Origin: Hyposmocoma kahamanoa
Lineage: Eukaryota > Arthropoda > Insecta > Lepidoptera > Cosmopterigidae
Direction of reading: 5' to 3'
DNA: 64,000 nucleotides
Assembly: GCF_003589595.1 (NCBI RefSeq)
Contig: NW_020654422.1
Location: 19,153,317-19,217,316 of the forward strand
Each line of letters begins with the position of its first letter. The first letter of the stretch is position 1. Below, piece by piece: positions 23,173 through 35,800 of the stretch. The notes beneath the pieces are model-generated. The model did no database searches. It had not been told where the DNA came from and saw only the letters and a program-made list of their open reading frames with translations. Both the position numbers and the translations under genes were made by a program.

Positions 23173-26100
23173 TTAAGCTTCAGTCGTAATTTTCTTGTTT
23201 TTATTCTTCATCCTGAAGTATGTAAATTCTGCGGTCCAAAGGAAGACTGTTACCATTGTAACAGCGTTGAGGACGATTATAGGCAGTTGGTACGACCCAG
23301 ATGCCTCTCGAATGCGTCCTGAAAAACGATAAGAATAAATTTGTCAACGGCAATTACTGAGATCCATAAATTTAAGCTATTTTCACGTGGAGTTTTGTAG
23401 TTTTCGTTTTATTATAAAATTTTAAGAATGTAAGGCTAATTATGTTTTTCAATCCTATTACTATAGACAGAAGGGGTGTAATAAGGGTTTTGAACTTTAA
23501 AATATATCTCTTATGTAATATTTATATCAAAATAATCGACGTACGAAATTGTAATAATTATCCAAATCATTACTATGAAGAAATGTGAGATTGTCCATTG
23601 AAGTATTTAAACGTGAAAATTGAGATAAGAAAATCTCGCTGTGTATAATTATCCTTGAGCATAATTACCCAGAAGAGATCCAATAGTGATTATAGTGATG
23701 CCATTAAAGAACATTTGTATACCAGACGCAAACGCAAGACGCTCTATTGGCACATAGCTAGGTATTACAATGTTCATGTATACAGTCCTGGCTCCCTTGG
23801 TAACTCCCATCGCCAAGGCAATGATGATCATACCAGTAAATGATGACGTAAACAGCATTACTGTAAGTATAAAAAAGACATCCATCAAAGTACTGTTACC
23901 AAACAAGAAACACATTTTAACATGAACCTCAAAAACGATTTTATGTGCACGTGTATAGCAACTTAATGTATGAGTTTACAATAGTTATCAACGTCAGTGG
24001 GGTCATTACTCTTCCAAGTATATGAACCGTACAAACACCCCAGTGGCCTATATTGGGAGGTAGCAATAGACTGTAACATTAGAAATTGATTCACGTACTT
24101 TAAATTTCCTAATCGGATCCTAAAAATAGATCAGTGGAATCTAGGTGCTAAGTGTATAATCATCTTAACTGGTTAATGACTTTCTCTATTAACTGAATTA
24201 GTTAGAAGTTCGATAATAACTTACTAGTCCTAATAAAGACAATGAGTAGCAAACTGGTCATGTACATCATTCTCGGAGACTTTTTGCACCACTCTCCGAT
24301 AAAAGGGGACACGAATCTGAACAATGTATCCGTGAGTCCAATGACCGCCATTACTATAGCAATTTCACTTGTAGGGAATTGCATCATATCTCTCAGTATG
24401 ATTGGCAACAAAAGTGAGAAATTAGTTTCAACACATGCGGCCAGCGATAAACCACATAAAATATTTACAAAAACAGGATCGGTAAGAAGTGTTAAGTCGA
24501 AGAAGTCGACAATTTTTCTCCCGAAACTTTTTTTCTTCTTCTCCCCAGATGTCAATTCTTTATCATTGACCTCTAGTTTTCTCGTTTCATTTTCAAGAAA
24601 TATATTGATAGAGCTGCCTAAGTTAATTTCTTGAGATTCCCACCATCTATATCGAGACTCGGAAACTGGCGGTTCGGCATATTTGTTCCGTAAATCAGGA
24701 TGTGAGATCGCGTTTCTCGGTTCGAGACTTGTATTGAATGAAAGAGATCTCATTGATATACTTTTTGGCGGAGGTGCCCTGTTTTCTATAGATTCTTCGA
24801 CTTGGGGTAAAGAAACACCTGAAAATGAAATAACATTAACTTTATTATTACGTTATTCAATTACTAAATCAATTAGAACATAATGTAAGCAATATATGCA
24901 TACCGTTCTCTTTCAATGGAGTAGTAATAGTGCCATTTATTAATTCTATACTAGTTTGTTTGTTCAATGGTTCCATTTCTTCTAAAGTTGGTTGATTTTT
25001 TAAGTACCATTTTGCTGGTCTAAGTAAACATGCTGCTACTAGAGAATGAAGACAGATGGCGCCTAAGATGAGGACGGCATATCTCCAACCATAGGCACTC
25101 ATAAGGGCGCTCATTACAAGAGGCATACCAATGGCGCCTAGCCCTGTGATAGACATTCCTGCTCCGATAGCCCTCCCTCTCTTCTCTTTGAAAAATGAAT
25201 TAATGGCTAAAGTAAATGCTGCCATGACTGCAGCTATTCCTATAGCTGTAAAAAAGAAAATTGTGCTTCATTATTTTGTGTGATAAACTCATCAATCGAT
25301 CAAATAAATTAATTTTAATAGATATAATGCTTATTTAATATAATTTTCACTTTGATTAAATTCACTTCCTATAACTTATTTGCATATAATTGTTATTTGT
25401 AATTAAGAGAATTATATGTTATATAAAAAGAACTTTAAAATATGTTGTTATAAAGTCCTTTTTATATAACAATAATTTTAAATTCAAATAATTTTTACGA
25501 GGTTTTTACCCAGTATCTGTGATATACGCGCCTTTTTTTTATTATTATTTGTTTGCGTTTTCGAACATGTTTTATGTCATATTTATTTCAGTGTAAACCG
25601 TAAGTAAAAAATATGGTTTATAACTTATAGCAAAATTGTTATTTAAAATAAGTATAATGGCAATTTATTGTTATCAAAAATGATATTATAGAATATAATT
25701 TTATATTAAATGAGCGTTAGTTTAAAAATATTTATATGATACATTATACAGCCTTTCCACTCATCAGACATTTTTATATGAATTACAACCTCAAATACTT
25801 ACAATTGATAATACTATATGAAAAAAGGAACATCCAAAAACTGGATGCCACTGATGTCAATATAAGGCCACCAGCAACGAATATAGCTCCAACGACGGCC
25901 ACTTTTCTATAACCGAATCTTCGGAGTACTGGACCTCCGAAGAAGGAAAGTAACATTCCGAAGCCATGGTTCAGAGTGATGACAAGGGTGCCTTGGGTTG
26001 CAGATAAGCCTGTGTCGGCAAAGGCTTCTTGAAAGACCAGTCCAAAGCCAGCAATCAGAGGTAGTACTACCACCTAAAGAAAATTACAAAATAGTTTACA

Positions 26101-26976
26101 TGAAATATGTATGCGTAAGGCAATGACGTATCTGTGGATTATTGTTAAAATATTTATGTAACCCAAAAAGATATCAAGAATAAATATAAAATAAAATATA
26201 TTTATTTAAATCTCGACATTTATCAGTATCGTAACATAATAGAAGACATTTAGTTTACATGTGAACTATTATTTCGTTTATTTAACTTTTAAAGTAAATA
26301 TTTAAATTAAGGTTATTTATATTTATATAACGCTTAACACCGACACATAAGACAATGTAACACAAAGGTACGAACAAATATACTCGTACATTTTGAAGGT
26401 TGCAAAGTTCGTTCTGAATGAATGTTTAATAGTGTTCGACTTGGGTATAATGTACCTATATTTACATATATGTATATACAGATGCGTTCGTCGTCAAAAT
26501 GGGTCAATGATCGAGGTATCTAGCATAGTCAATATTATTAAACATTTTACATTCGAAAATTTATTACTAATATGAATAATTAAAATAAATATGGAAAAAG
26601 TCATTGGTGTCATGACTGTATTAGTCTGACGCTATCATAATGGACGCTATGAATAATTTGCATTACGGTATACGTTTAGTTTGCTAATTTATGTTCTATT
26701 AAAAATAAACGCAATGTGTTTTTTATCTGAAACATAAATATAACCAAGCGAAGCGACCGGCATTCATCATGCGAATTAACCAGTTTAACACGTTCATTTT
26801 AAAATTACATATCGTGTTTGGGTTTTGTAACAGAAGTTTTATAGCCCACGTCATTTTTAATACTGTTGTAAGTCTTTGCTATTTAAAGAAAATAGTATAC
26901 TCACATTGTTAAGAGCGTAGGCGAAGGTAACAACCCATCCGTACCCTCCATCAGGTGGTACTTTGTTAATAGTCAT
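23173..26976 (-). CDS. Monocarboxylate transporter-like (SLC16/MFS) protein 1, 538 aa, six exons
   Basis: Exons in transcription order: 26976-26905, 26073-25803, 25245-24904, 24818-24225, 23860-23669, 23318-23173. They total 1617 nt with compatible phases (0,1,1,1,1) and GT/AG borders. The protein starts MTINKVPPDGGYGWVV, containing the SLC16 signature DGGYGWVV just before TM1. The second family motif appears as FFKEKRGRAIGAGMSITG around TM5. About six membrane segments precede a charged cytosolic loop (roughly residues 215-375, Pro/Ser-rich) and about six follow, ending GRIREASGSYQLP, a last-helix pattern seen in the family, and a short Lys-rich tail. SLC16 members move monocarboxylates or related small solutes across the plasma membrane, often with protons; the substrate here cannot be read. 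The reading frames run through several splice sites, so single-frame translation misplaces the ends. Its paralog lies directly upstream. Confidence 0.9.
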
Positions 26977-26999
26977 TGTACCACTTCCAGCACTTACAT

Positions 27000-29860
27000 A
27001 AGTTTCATTGTCACTATTACCAAATCGTCACTGCAATCTGCTATTATTATATCAACTATTGTTTTACTAAAACACATGTTGTTCACATTCTGTTGTTGCA
27101 CAGACACATGTTATCACTGAGCTATTGTACAAACGGAGAATATATTGCCTCTATACAGATCCAACTAGTCAACAGACTTTCCGCACCTATTGTGCATAAG
27201 TAACAAATGAGATAATAAGCTGCCGTTCGAACATTCGTTATCTTTATAATTTTATTATTGTTATCAAGGATAGTACAAATAATTCTCCCGTTCGGTATTA
27301 TTTAGTCCACGTCTGTTCGTGTCAACCCGATAAGTTGGTGTGAGCAAATTTATGTAGGTACTTAAATTATACGACATTTCACTTTAGAAATGTGTCTCAC
27401 CTTCGGACAATACTTTGTCTCTTTTGGCATACTCTGAGCTGTTTTCACTATCGTAAAATTGCGAGGTAACTAGTTGGTCTCTAGGTCTATATTTCGAATC
27501 CGTTTATTCCATAGAGTACTTCCTATTATCGGTCATTGCCATCTGTGTGACCCGTCATACCGCTTTTTAACTAGTGTCCTACATTCGCTAGGTTAGGTTA
27601 GCTGCCAGGCAGTCCACTGCGATTAAAAGAACAGGATGAAGAGCTATTCTCACACTGGACTCTGGGAGGGTCCGTGCAAATGGACGGCACCGGTGGGCTT
27701 GTGGAAGAATGCGGCAGCGTCCCCGGGTTCTCGCCACAAGGTACATGGAGGAACACCCCCGGTGTTTTAGTGGATAGGCCTCTCTACTTATAGAGAGTAG
27801 AGTCCAGATAATACATAGCCCCGCGCCTCTCCCGGGCGGTCATAACCAAATCAATTTATTTCGTGTAGGTTTTGGAGTAACTCCTTGCTGGTATACAACA
27901 AAAAATTACACCTGTTGCATAAATTTGACAATTTCGTTTGATGGCGAAAACACTTAGTTTGATTAAGAAGCAAACGTGTTGTTACAGAAAACTTTCGATT
28001 GATTTTCTTAATTAAATGAAATACGAAATACTGGTGTAGACAATCGTGAGTTGAATGGCATATTCGAGATAACTCAATCAGTCGTTAGCTTAAATTAAAT
28101 ACGTATTGTGCAGTGATAAGCAGGTTAGTAAACATCTTGTGGAGCTGCTGCTACTATAATTAGTATAATTATTACGATTGGAGTCATAGTTTGATGTCAC
28201 GTTGCCCAATATTAACGATAAGCACATTTTGTGTAAAGGTTTTATAAAATGCAGGGTTACTCTTTTGTCAGTCGTTAAATTAGACGCTAAATTAGTATTT
28301 CAAGATGCTATGTGTTTGATAGGATTGAAGATGAATCATTAACATAACTCCAGTTTGCTTTATTTCTATTATTCTGTTGACTATGTAAGAACGATTGAAT
28401 AATTAGTTTTCTTTAGTTATTCTAGAGTTCAGTAATTATTATAATATTAACACGATAATAATCAATTGGTTTTAATCGAGTATAATCCGGTCACGCAACA
28501 CATTATCGAAGTATCTACCTACGATCAGTTATTACAAAAACGATTACTTACTTATTTGGGATTAAGCGACGAGACACACTACTTACATTTACAATAATGA
28601 TTAAATCACTCAATGTCAAGGTAATTATTTATATTATTGGCGGATGGCATTAAAACAATGGCTACAGTGTGTAAATGGTGCAAATTATGATGCTATAATG
28701 GATTCAAACCAAGAAAAACTACGCTATTATTCGTTTATGAAAGCTGCTCTTCTTTACACATAATCTTCACGAGCGCCTTTTAATATTTTATAAGCAATAG
28801 TTTTATAACGTTTATTTGCTGCTTCAATACGACCAGGCGCATTGTAAGCACGCCTTTGGTATTGAGTTTCTGACTAAAAATGCAATTCAATTTTGAATTA
28901 ATTACTAATCGAGGTCAAACTCTTGTCTGTTGCTCTATTTTAATAATTACCCTGCTTATCCCAACTTCCAACTAAGTAACTTTCAACTTGTACACCGTAA
29001 CAAATCAGAGTAAACAAACACAAGCGTTGTAAAACAAAATTAAAACACGAAGTTATGCGACGAGATGCGTTCGCGCAGCGTGGGCCACTATACTGACATG
29101 ACGCACACTTACCTACTTGGTACCGGTTTAATCGTTAGTATTATTGAATAAACACGGCACGGTCTCTGGGGGGACGGTTTTTTTTTGTCTAAGATCACCC
29201 TTCTTATTTTTGCTACATCACAAAGGGATGAAAGTAGAATGGAAGGACACAATTTGGTAGTAAATACGGAAGTGCAATATCAATGTTTATTAGTCATTTA
29301 AAAATAAAATATTAGTGTTATGTAGGTATTACATGATAATTAAGTAGAAGTATACTGAATTTGTAAGTACAAAGGTTTGGTATTTCCTTGCCTATTTTGC
29401 CTTTGTAGTGTATGTGCGCCCACTCTTTATTTTGTTCTGTCCCAGCCGCAATTAGCTTCCTTTGTTCATAATTTAAATTATGGTGAATTGCTCGAATTTT
29501 AGTTCAAGAGAATTAAAAAAAAATTGTTTGTAGAGTTTTAACGGCTTTGGCATTACGTTTTTATGACGTGCATTATTTATTATCTCGTGCTCGTGATAGT
29601 GCCTAGTTCTATGCATTGTTATTAAAGTTAAGTAATATTTAATATCTACGTGTTTAGCAACTAATTGTACGTTTATTACAATGTGGATTTTTTAGAGTCG
29701 GGTTTATTTCTAAATTAACACATCCATTAGTGGAAAAATAGGAACACTATACTAAAAATAAGATTATTTTAAATAAATCTATGGCTTTTATAAATATAAA
29801 TCACATATCCTATAGTACTTCTAAAAATTGTCAATAAGAAATTATAATATCAAATTAATA
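27000..29860. other. Intergenic stretch between the two transporter genes
   Basis: It should contain the 5' UTR and promoter of transporter 1, upstream of 26976 on the minus strand. A GC-rich block at 27585-27840 (GCAGCGTCCCCGGGTTCTCG, CCCGCGCCTCTCCCGGGCGG) looks like transposon UTR. Otherwise AT-rich spacer. Confidence 0.5.
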
Positions 29861-29865
29861 TATGA

Positions 29866-32800
29866 TTACGCAGCAACCAGCTCTTCTTTAGATTCGTTTC
29901 GTGTTTTTGCCCTGATGTACTTCTCCAGACCCCACGATAAAGCTGTGAGCCAAGTGAAAATGTTCAAACAATGAAGGGTTACTTCTGTTCTTGCACTCTC
30001 GTAGATCCAACCTACGGAAACAAACTACGGGTTCATCGCACTTGTATGGGTACTAAAATGTTTTTAAGATTATATTTTTGGTAAAGATGTTTGTTAATAA
30101 TGACAAGGACCAGCTGAAAACAGGAGTACTCGATTTGGTACACGCTGAATAAGTCTATGTACTTGATTAGGTACATATTGAATTACGATACATAATTCTA
30201 TGGAGTTCAAACGTCTCTACTTTATATACTTTTTTCAAAATGTATAAAATATATTAAATAAAAATGTATAAAATAAGTAAAAGGAATAAACAAGTAGTTG
30301 TAAAGTATCTTTTAAGTAAGTCGTTTCTAGAAGACTCATGCCCAGCTATCGGTCGTACAGAGGTTGAAATGTTCTATTATCATAATCATACGTAAAGCGT
30401 TTGTTTGCACGCAAAAATAATTAAATGAATGACAAACAAACTTTTAATATGGATCAATTTTATATGCTTTTTGCTTGTAAATAAATTAATTTAATTTTAG
30501 GATTGCAAAGCCCTTGCAGGGTTCATGTTTGGTTCGTGACAACATTTTAACAACTAGATTTGTACAACTTGATACGCAATAAAGCACTTGATTTGATTTC
30601 ATTTCATTTGAAACGACTCCATAATTTTGGACTGTCACTAGTTAGTAATACTTGCTAAGCTAAGTAAAATTGCTTAAGTAAACTAGAGTCTGGTTAGTTT
30701 GCTATAATAATGCCATTTTCTTCAAAGACTTCCCTCGAGTTATCAAGGTATAAGAAACCAAATAATTGCAATTGTAAACACTAAACAATACTGAAGGAAA
30801 AGGAGTATAAGAATTGGACCACACTTGCCTCGCGTCCATGCTAAACATTTCTTTTATTATGAGCAATGGTCGGAAAAAGGTATTCCACATATATAGATAC
30901 ATGCTTAGAATAATAACGCATAGAAACCTAGTCCGCACACGCTAAGTGAGGCAAATTGAGCGCTCCCAATGGGCCTACACGAGCGGGCAGGCCTTCAGTG
31001 CTCAAGGTCAACTTGCACCGCGAACAGATCAAGAATTTTAGCTAAAAATGACGAAATGTGCGGTAAATGAGTGTAAAAATACGTCATACAAACATAAAAT
31101 AGATACTAACATCACATTCCACAAGGAAGTAACGCGTTTCAACTTGTATTTTTATATAAATATTCACTAAAACCGAAAATTAACCTACTACTAAAACTAG
31201 CCTACATGAATTTGATTTTTGCCTCACTTGTGACAGTTCATTTGATATGAAACTATCATTCTATGCGTTATTATTCTAAGGATACATGTATAGATATAGC
31301 TACCGGATTTCCGGAAATACATGGTTTTACTGCATCGTACATCGGACAAAACTACCGACGTATGAAGTGGAAGTTGGATTTTAAAGTAATGCTAATGGTG
31401 CCATGTAAAAAATGCAGTAGCTAATTGACTTTTACCAAAACAGAGAATAAAAAAGTAAGGAGAATGGTCATTCACCGCCCCTCCCTAGCTTTAGATACTG
31501 CATATTGACAGTCACATTGATGGAATGACGACATTTGCTAGAAGAACTTAAGAAAAAGAATTACGACAATTTTAACATGTTAATTTTCATGATATAAATA
31601 TTTAAATTAAAAAACACAGTACAACAGATGTTCATACATTCGAACCACTAGCAGAAATGTCGTACCTTTTTTAAATGGAAAATGTTCACACTAGATTATT
31701 TTAATACTTTTTATAAAAAGAACTGCTGGACGCTTAAACGCCTGACGAAAAAGTGCCATTTTTGACGGCTGTATCCATATACGGCTATGTATCTTCATAA
31801 ATAGAATAACGAGAGGAGTTTCTTTCGTCCGGAAATCCGGAATTAGAAAAAGTAATTAATTTGGTGGTTTCAAAAACTCTATTTCGCTCCTTGTAGCTAT
31901 ATCTATCTATACATGTATTTATATTTGTGGCGCACCTTTTTCCGACCATTAATTATGACATGATAAATGGGGCCGAAAGTTAATCTTACCCACAACGGGT
32001 CCAAGAGCAATATAAGCAATCCCAGCACTCAGAAGTTGTAAACCAGAGGCGCCAGGGAGTTTATGAAGCGGTACATGTGTCGGTATCACCAGTGCCATGA
32101 AAACTGTACGCAGGCCCTTGCCGAAGCCAATCAAGCACGCCACTATCATCACCACCCAGTACCTCTGGCTGAAAGTTAATACTGGAAAAGGAAAACGTAT
32201 AGAACATTTAAGTATTTATCTGCATAAATTGTTAGCGCTTTAGAAATAAGGTATGTATATATATAGACATCTCACGCCTTTTTTCCATTGGGATAGGCAG
32301 AGAGAACAGTATTCCACTTGCTACGGTCCTGACATACATTTTTCTCCTCATCAATACGCATCTGTGCTTTCATACACGCTCACACTCGTCTTATTAATCT
32401 GTTTCGTAAATCTTTTTTCATTCATTCTCTCTAAGTGTCCGAACTATCTAACCATGCCTTTAACTATATTTGTCACTACATCTTCTTCCACGCCGCAAAG
32501 CTCTTTTATCACACTGTTCCGTAATTTATCCATCGGTCACCCCAGCCATATTTCTCAAAGCTCTCATTTCTACTGCCAAACCCAACGTTCACTACCATAC
32601 ATAAGTGTAGGAACTAGCACCCCCTCACGCACAGCCAGTCGTGCCTTTTTAGACACTTTCCGACTGCCCATGAAGGCATGCAACGCACTTTTCACCTGAT
32701 TCATTGCGTTCACTCTCCTTTCAATGTCACTTTCATATCTTCCATCACACCTAAACATAGAACCCAAATACACTAACTCTTTCACTTGTTCCACTTTTTC

Positions 32801-35800
32801 TCTTTCAATGAATATCGAGCAATAAGTCATATCTTCCTCTCTTTTAAAAACTATTAAGAAGTTAAGTTACTGTAGTAAGTGAAGAGATAATGCATATATT
32901 ACATAATATTAATAGAAAGTACTCACTATCTGTCTCTAGTAATATTAGGTATTACCTGGATTGACAGAGGTAAACGCAATTGGTGCACAGTGTTTTACAT
33001 ACCTACTCTCCCCATAGCCATAGAGATGACTCCAAAAAGGAAGAACGAGTTGTTGTCCCAGCCGATTTTTCCAGCTATAAACGGTATGCAGAACCGTACG
33101 CCAACGTCGACTCCACCTAGTATTGACATAAAGTCCGAAATCTCTGATGGACTCAAATTAAATCTGCCCAGTATGAAAGGCGTCAAAATAGAAAAATTGA
33201 GTTCGTTAAAATTCGCCAAAGTTATGCCCAACATCAGGTTAATGAATGTGAAATCTTTTAGCAAATCTAAATCAAAGAACAATGCAACTTTTTGGCAAAA
33301 TGTTAATTCTTCTTTTTCTTCGTCATCTAGGTTTTCATCTTGCTTTTTATCATCGCTGTATTCAAACACGTCATCGTCTAAATCAGTACTGATTAATAAC
33401 TTAAGTTTTTGGTCGGTCTCTTCATCTTTTTCTTTCAAGTATTGCTCAAGCTTCAACGAAGCCTCTTTTAAAACTTCACTTTCATAGTTAAAATTGTTAG
33501 ATTTCCTTCTTTGTCTTGTTGTGCGATATGATTGATTGCTGTGGTTGTCTTTAAGATACTTCCTTTCCTCGTTGTCGTCGAAATTTTTATACGACACGTT
33601 GCTGTGGTTATTTCTGTTGTAAAGTTCTCCGTACGGAGATTCTACAGGCAATTTAAGTGTTTTTACGCTTTTACTACTAGCTAGGTGTTTTTCAGCTCTG
33701 TCAATAATTAGTTTTTCCCTTTCTGGGTCTATCTGTTCTAAAACTGCCTTTTCATCTGCTTTTAAATCTTGTGGTGCTTTAAGTGTCGGACAATCTTCTA
33801 TTTCAGATTCTGGGATTTGTGTATCAGTGATAGATATTTTACGTTTCGGTTTATATGTTTCACGTTCTTGAGCTAAAGCTCCAAGGTTAACAGAGGAGTT
33901 CTTTTTTGATTCACTTAAATATATCGTTGACGATTTTCGAGATTTATTTTCAGGTAAGTTCGTCACAGTTGGTTTTTTACCAGAATCTCGTTCAAACGTT
34001 AAAGCTCCAAGATTAGCTGTTGAGTTTTTCTTAGATTCATTTAAGTACAAAGTTGACGATTTGCGTGATCGATTTTCAGTTAAATTTGTCATAGAAGGTT
34101 TCTTTGAGTTTAACCGAGAATTTCTGTTCGATCCTTCTCTTGACGGAAGCCTGCTTCTTAGTGATTGTCTCGACTGACTGAAATATGCATCGTTGGCACG
34201 AACCATCATTGGGATTCCAGGGTCTGTGATTTCATAACCTGTATTTACTGGATCATCTTCATTGTAAAGATATTGACTGGAAAAGGCACTAAGATTTTTT
34301 ATTTTTTGGCTGAAATAGCCACTTTCTTTCTTTTTGTCATTAGTTAGTCGACTTTCTTTACAATCAGGCTCCAAAAATATTTCTTCTTCTTTTTCCTTTG
34401 GCTTTTTTGAATGCCATTCTACTGGTTGTAAGAGAAGTGCACAGGCAATGGAATGTAGAGAAAAACCACTTAAAAATAGAGTTGTTCCCCTAGGACCGAA
34501 TGTGGGGAATAAGAAAAACTTAAATATCTGGGGCCATAAAATCGGTCCAAGACCTGTGGTCGTCCATGACAATCCCGTTGCTAATCTTCTTCTCTTTTTC
34601 CAGTAAGTATTTAATGCGAGCGCATTTGCAGAGCTGCTGATACCATATCCAATACCTAAAAACATAGTAATAAAATAATAAATATTACACAACATTACAT
34701 ACGTTGCTTTAATTCCAAAGTAAGTAGCCAAAGCTCTTGTATAGAGCTCGGGATCTCAGAGATGGCGACTCCGTAAAAACTGGTGTGCGATCCACTCGAC
34801 CACGGAGGCCGTCAATTGTTTTATATTTACTCATAGTTTTGAAATGTGAGAGTAATCGTACTTACCATAAAGAATTGAAAATGACATCAAATAAGAAGCG
34901 AAATTGTAGGAAAAAGTCGTGAGTAGTAATGAGATGAACACAACAATGGCACCCGTCAAAGATACAGCGCGGTAACTGAATGTTTTAAATACTGGACCAT
35001 TCGCTAGTCCTGAAATTTAAAGAGGTAGTATATTAATAACAAGAAGCAATGTTTCACAATGTTCAGGGAAGACATAATACGAGTAGTACATAGTATATAC
35101 ATACTCAAAAGTGAGTTATTTCAAGTAAAGACGCAATGTAAAGATTTTCTTGCACACGTTTTTGTAATTTGTTTAACAAGCAAAGTATAAGTACATTTAA
35201 ATAAATAATCTTGCAATTGAGTGTCCATGTGAGCTCTAAGAGTACATTACAAAAGAGAAGACAGAAGAGCGGCAATAGTGAAGTTATCCCAAAGTCGCCG
35301 AATTGAAATAATACAGCCGACAGATGGTCATTATTTTCTACATAAGTAGGGTATAGGGTTATACGAAAAGAGCACTATAACCAATGCAAGCAACACTGCC
35401 TGCACAGGGACCTCAGTTGGGTCCTGACCCCAGATCAGCCCATTTGCACCGACTTCATTAGGTTCTCAAAAGGCTAGTAGTGCCTTGGATGAGCTACCTG
35501 GTGCACCGCGCGTCTCCACGACTTAGGCCCTCATAGACCGTTACGAAGATGCGCTATCTGCGCGCGAGATGAATGTCCCGACCACATACTACCAGGACAG
35601 ACGAACGTGTCCATTCACACATGGCTACAGCTAACCACAAGACTCGGCGAGTCCAAGAATACCCTGGTTTTACCGGAGAGCCCGTAGTCTCCCCGGAACT
35701 CCCTATCTCTTGGGTCGGTAGATAGGGCAGACAGATGGCCAGCCGGGAGTAAAAATTGATCCTGTAAAAGTAAAAAAGGAGAAGAGCCGGTATGGTATCA

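Larger units (their letters stand above)
30862..31953. mobile_element. Fold-back element hosting the THAP MITE
   Basis: Inverted arms run about 30865-30903 plus 31289-31305 on the left and about 31890-31950 on the right. They share AATGGTCGGAAAAAGGT and ATACATGTATAGATA. The P-like MITE landed inside the left arm at GATACATG. A second inner inverted pair (TTTCCGGAAAT / ATTTCCGGAC) lies at about 31307-31317 and 31829-31838. No coding region was found in the ~700 bp interior. Confidence 0.6.

Noticed and set aside
23861..23915. Start of the fifth transporter 1 exon at the AG near 23891
   Set aside because: The phase does not fit the upstream donor at 24224; the acceptor TTATACTTACAG ending at 23861 fits phase and aligns with the paralog's 192-nt exon.
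24242..24634. 130-codon plus-strand frame
   Set aside because: Antisense shadow of transporter 1 exon 4; no independent motif.
25783..26073. Transporter 1 fragments as five separate small genes
   Set aside because: Each fragment ends at a GT donor or begins at an AG acceptor with compatible phase, and together they give one complete SLC16-like protein.
32990..33487. 165-codon plus-strand frame (Ser/Lys-rich)
   Set aside because: Antisense shadow of the acidic, charged loop of transporter 2.
34656..34731. Met at 34731 as the start of transporter 2
   Set aside because: Splice acceptor TTTTTAG before 34655 and a well-matched upstream exon at 34866-35009 show that this 26-codon extension is intron.
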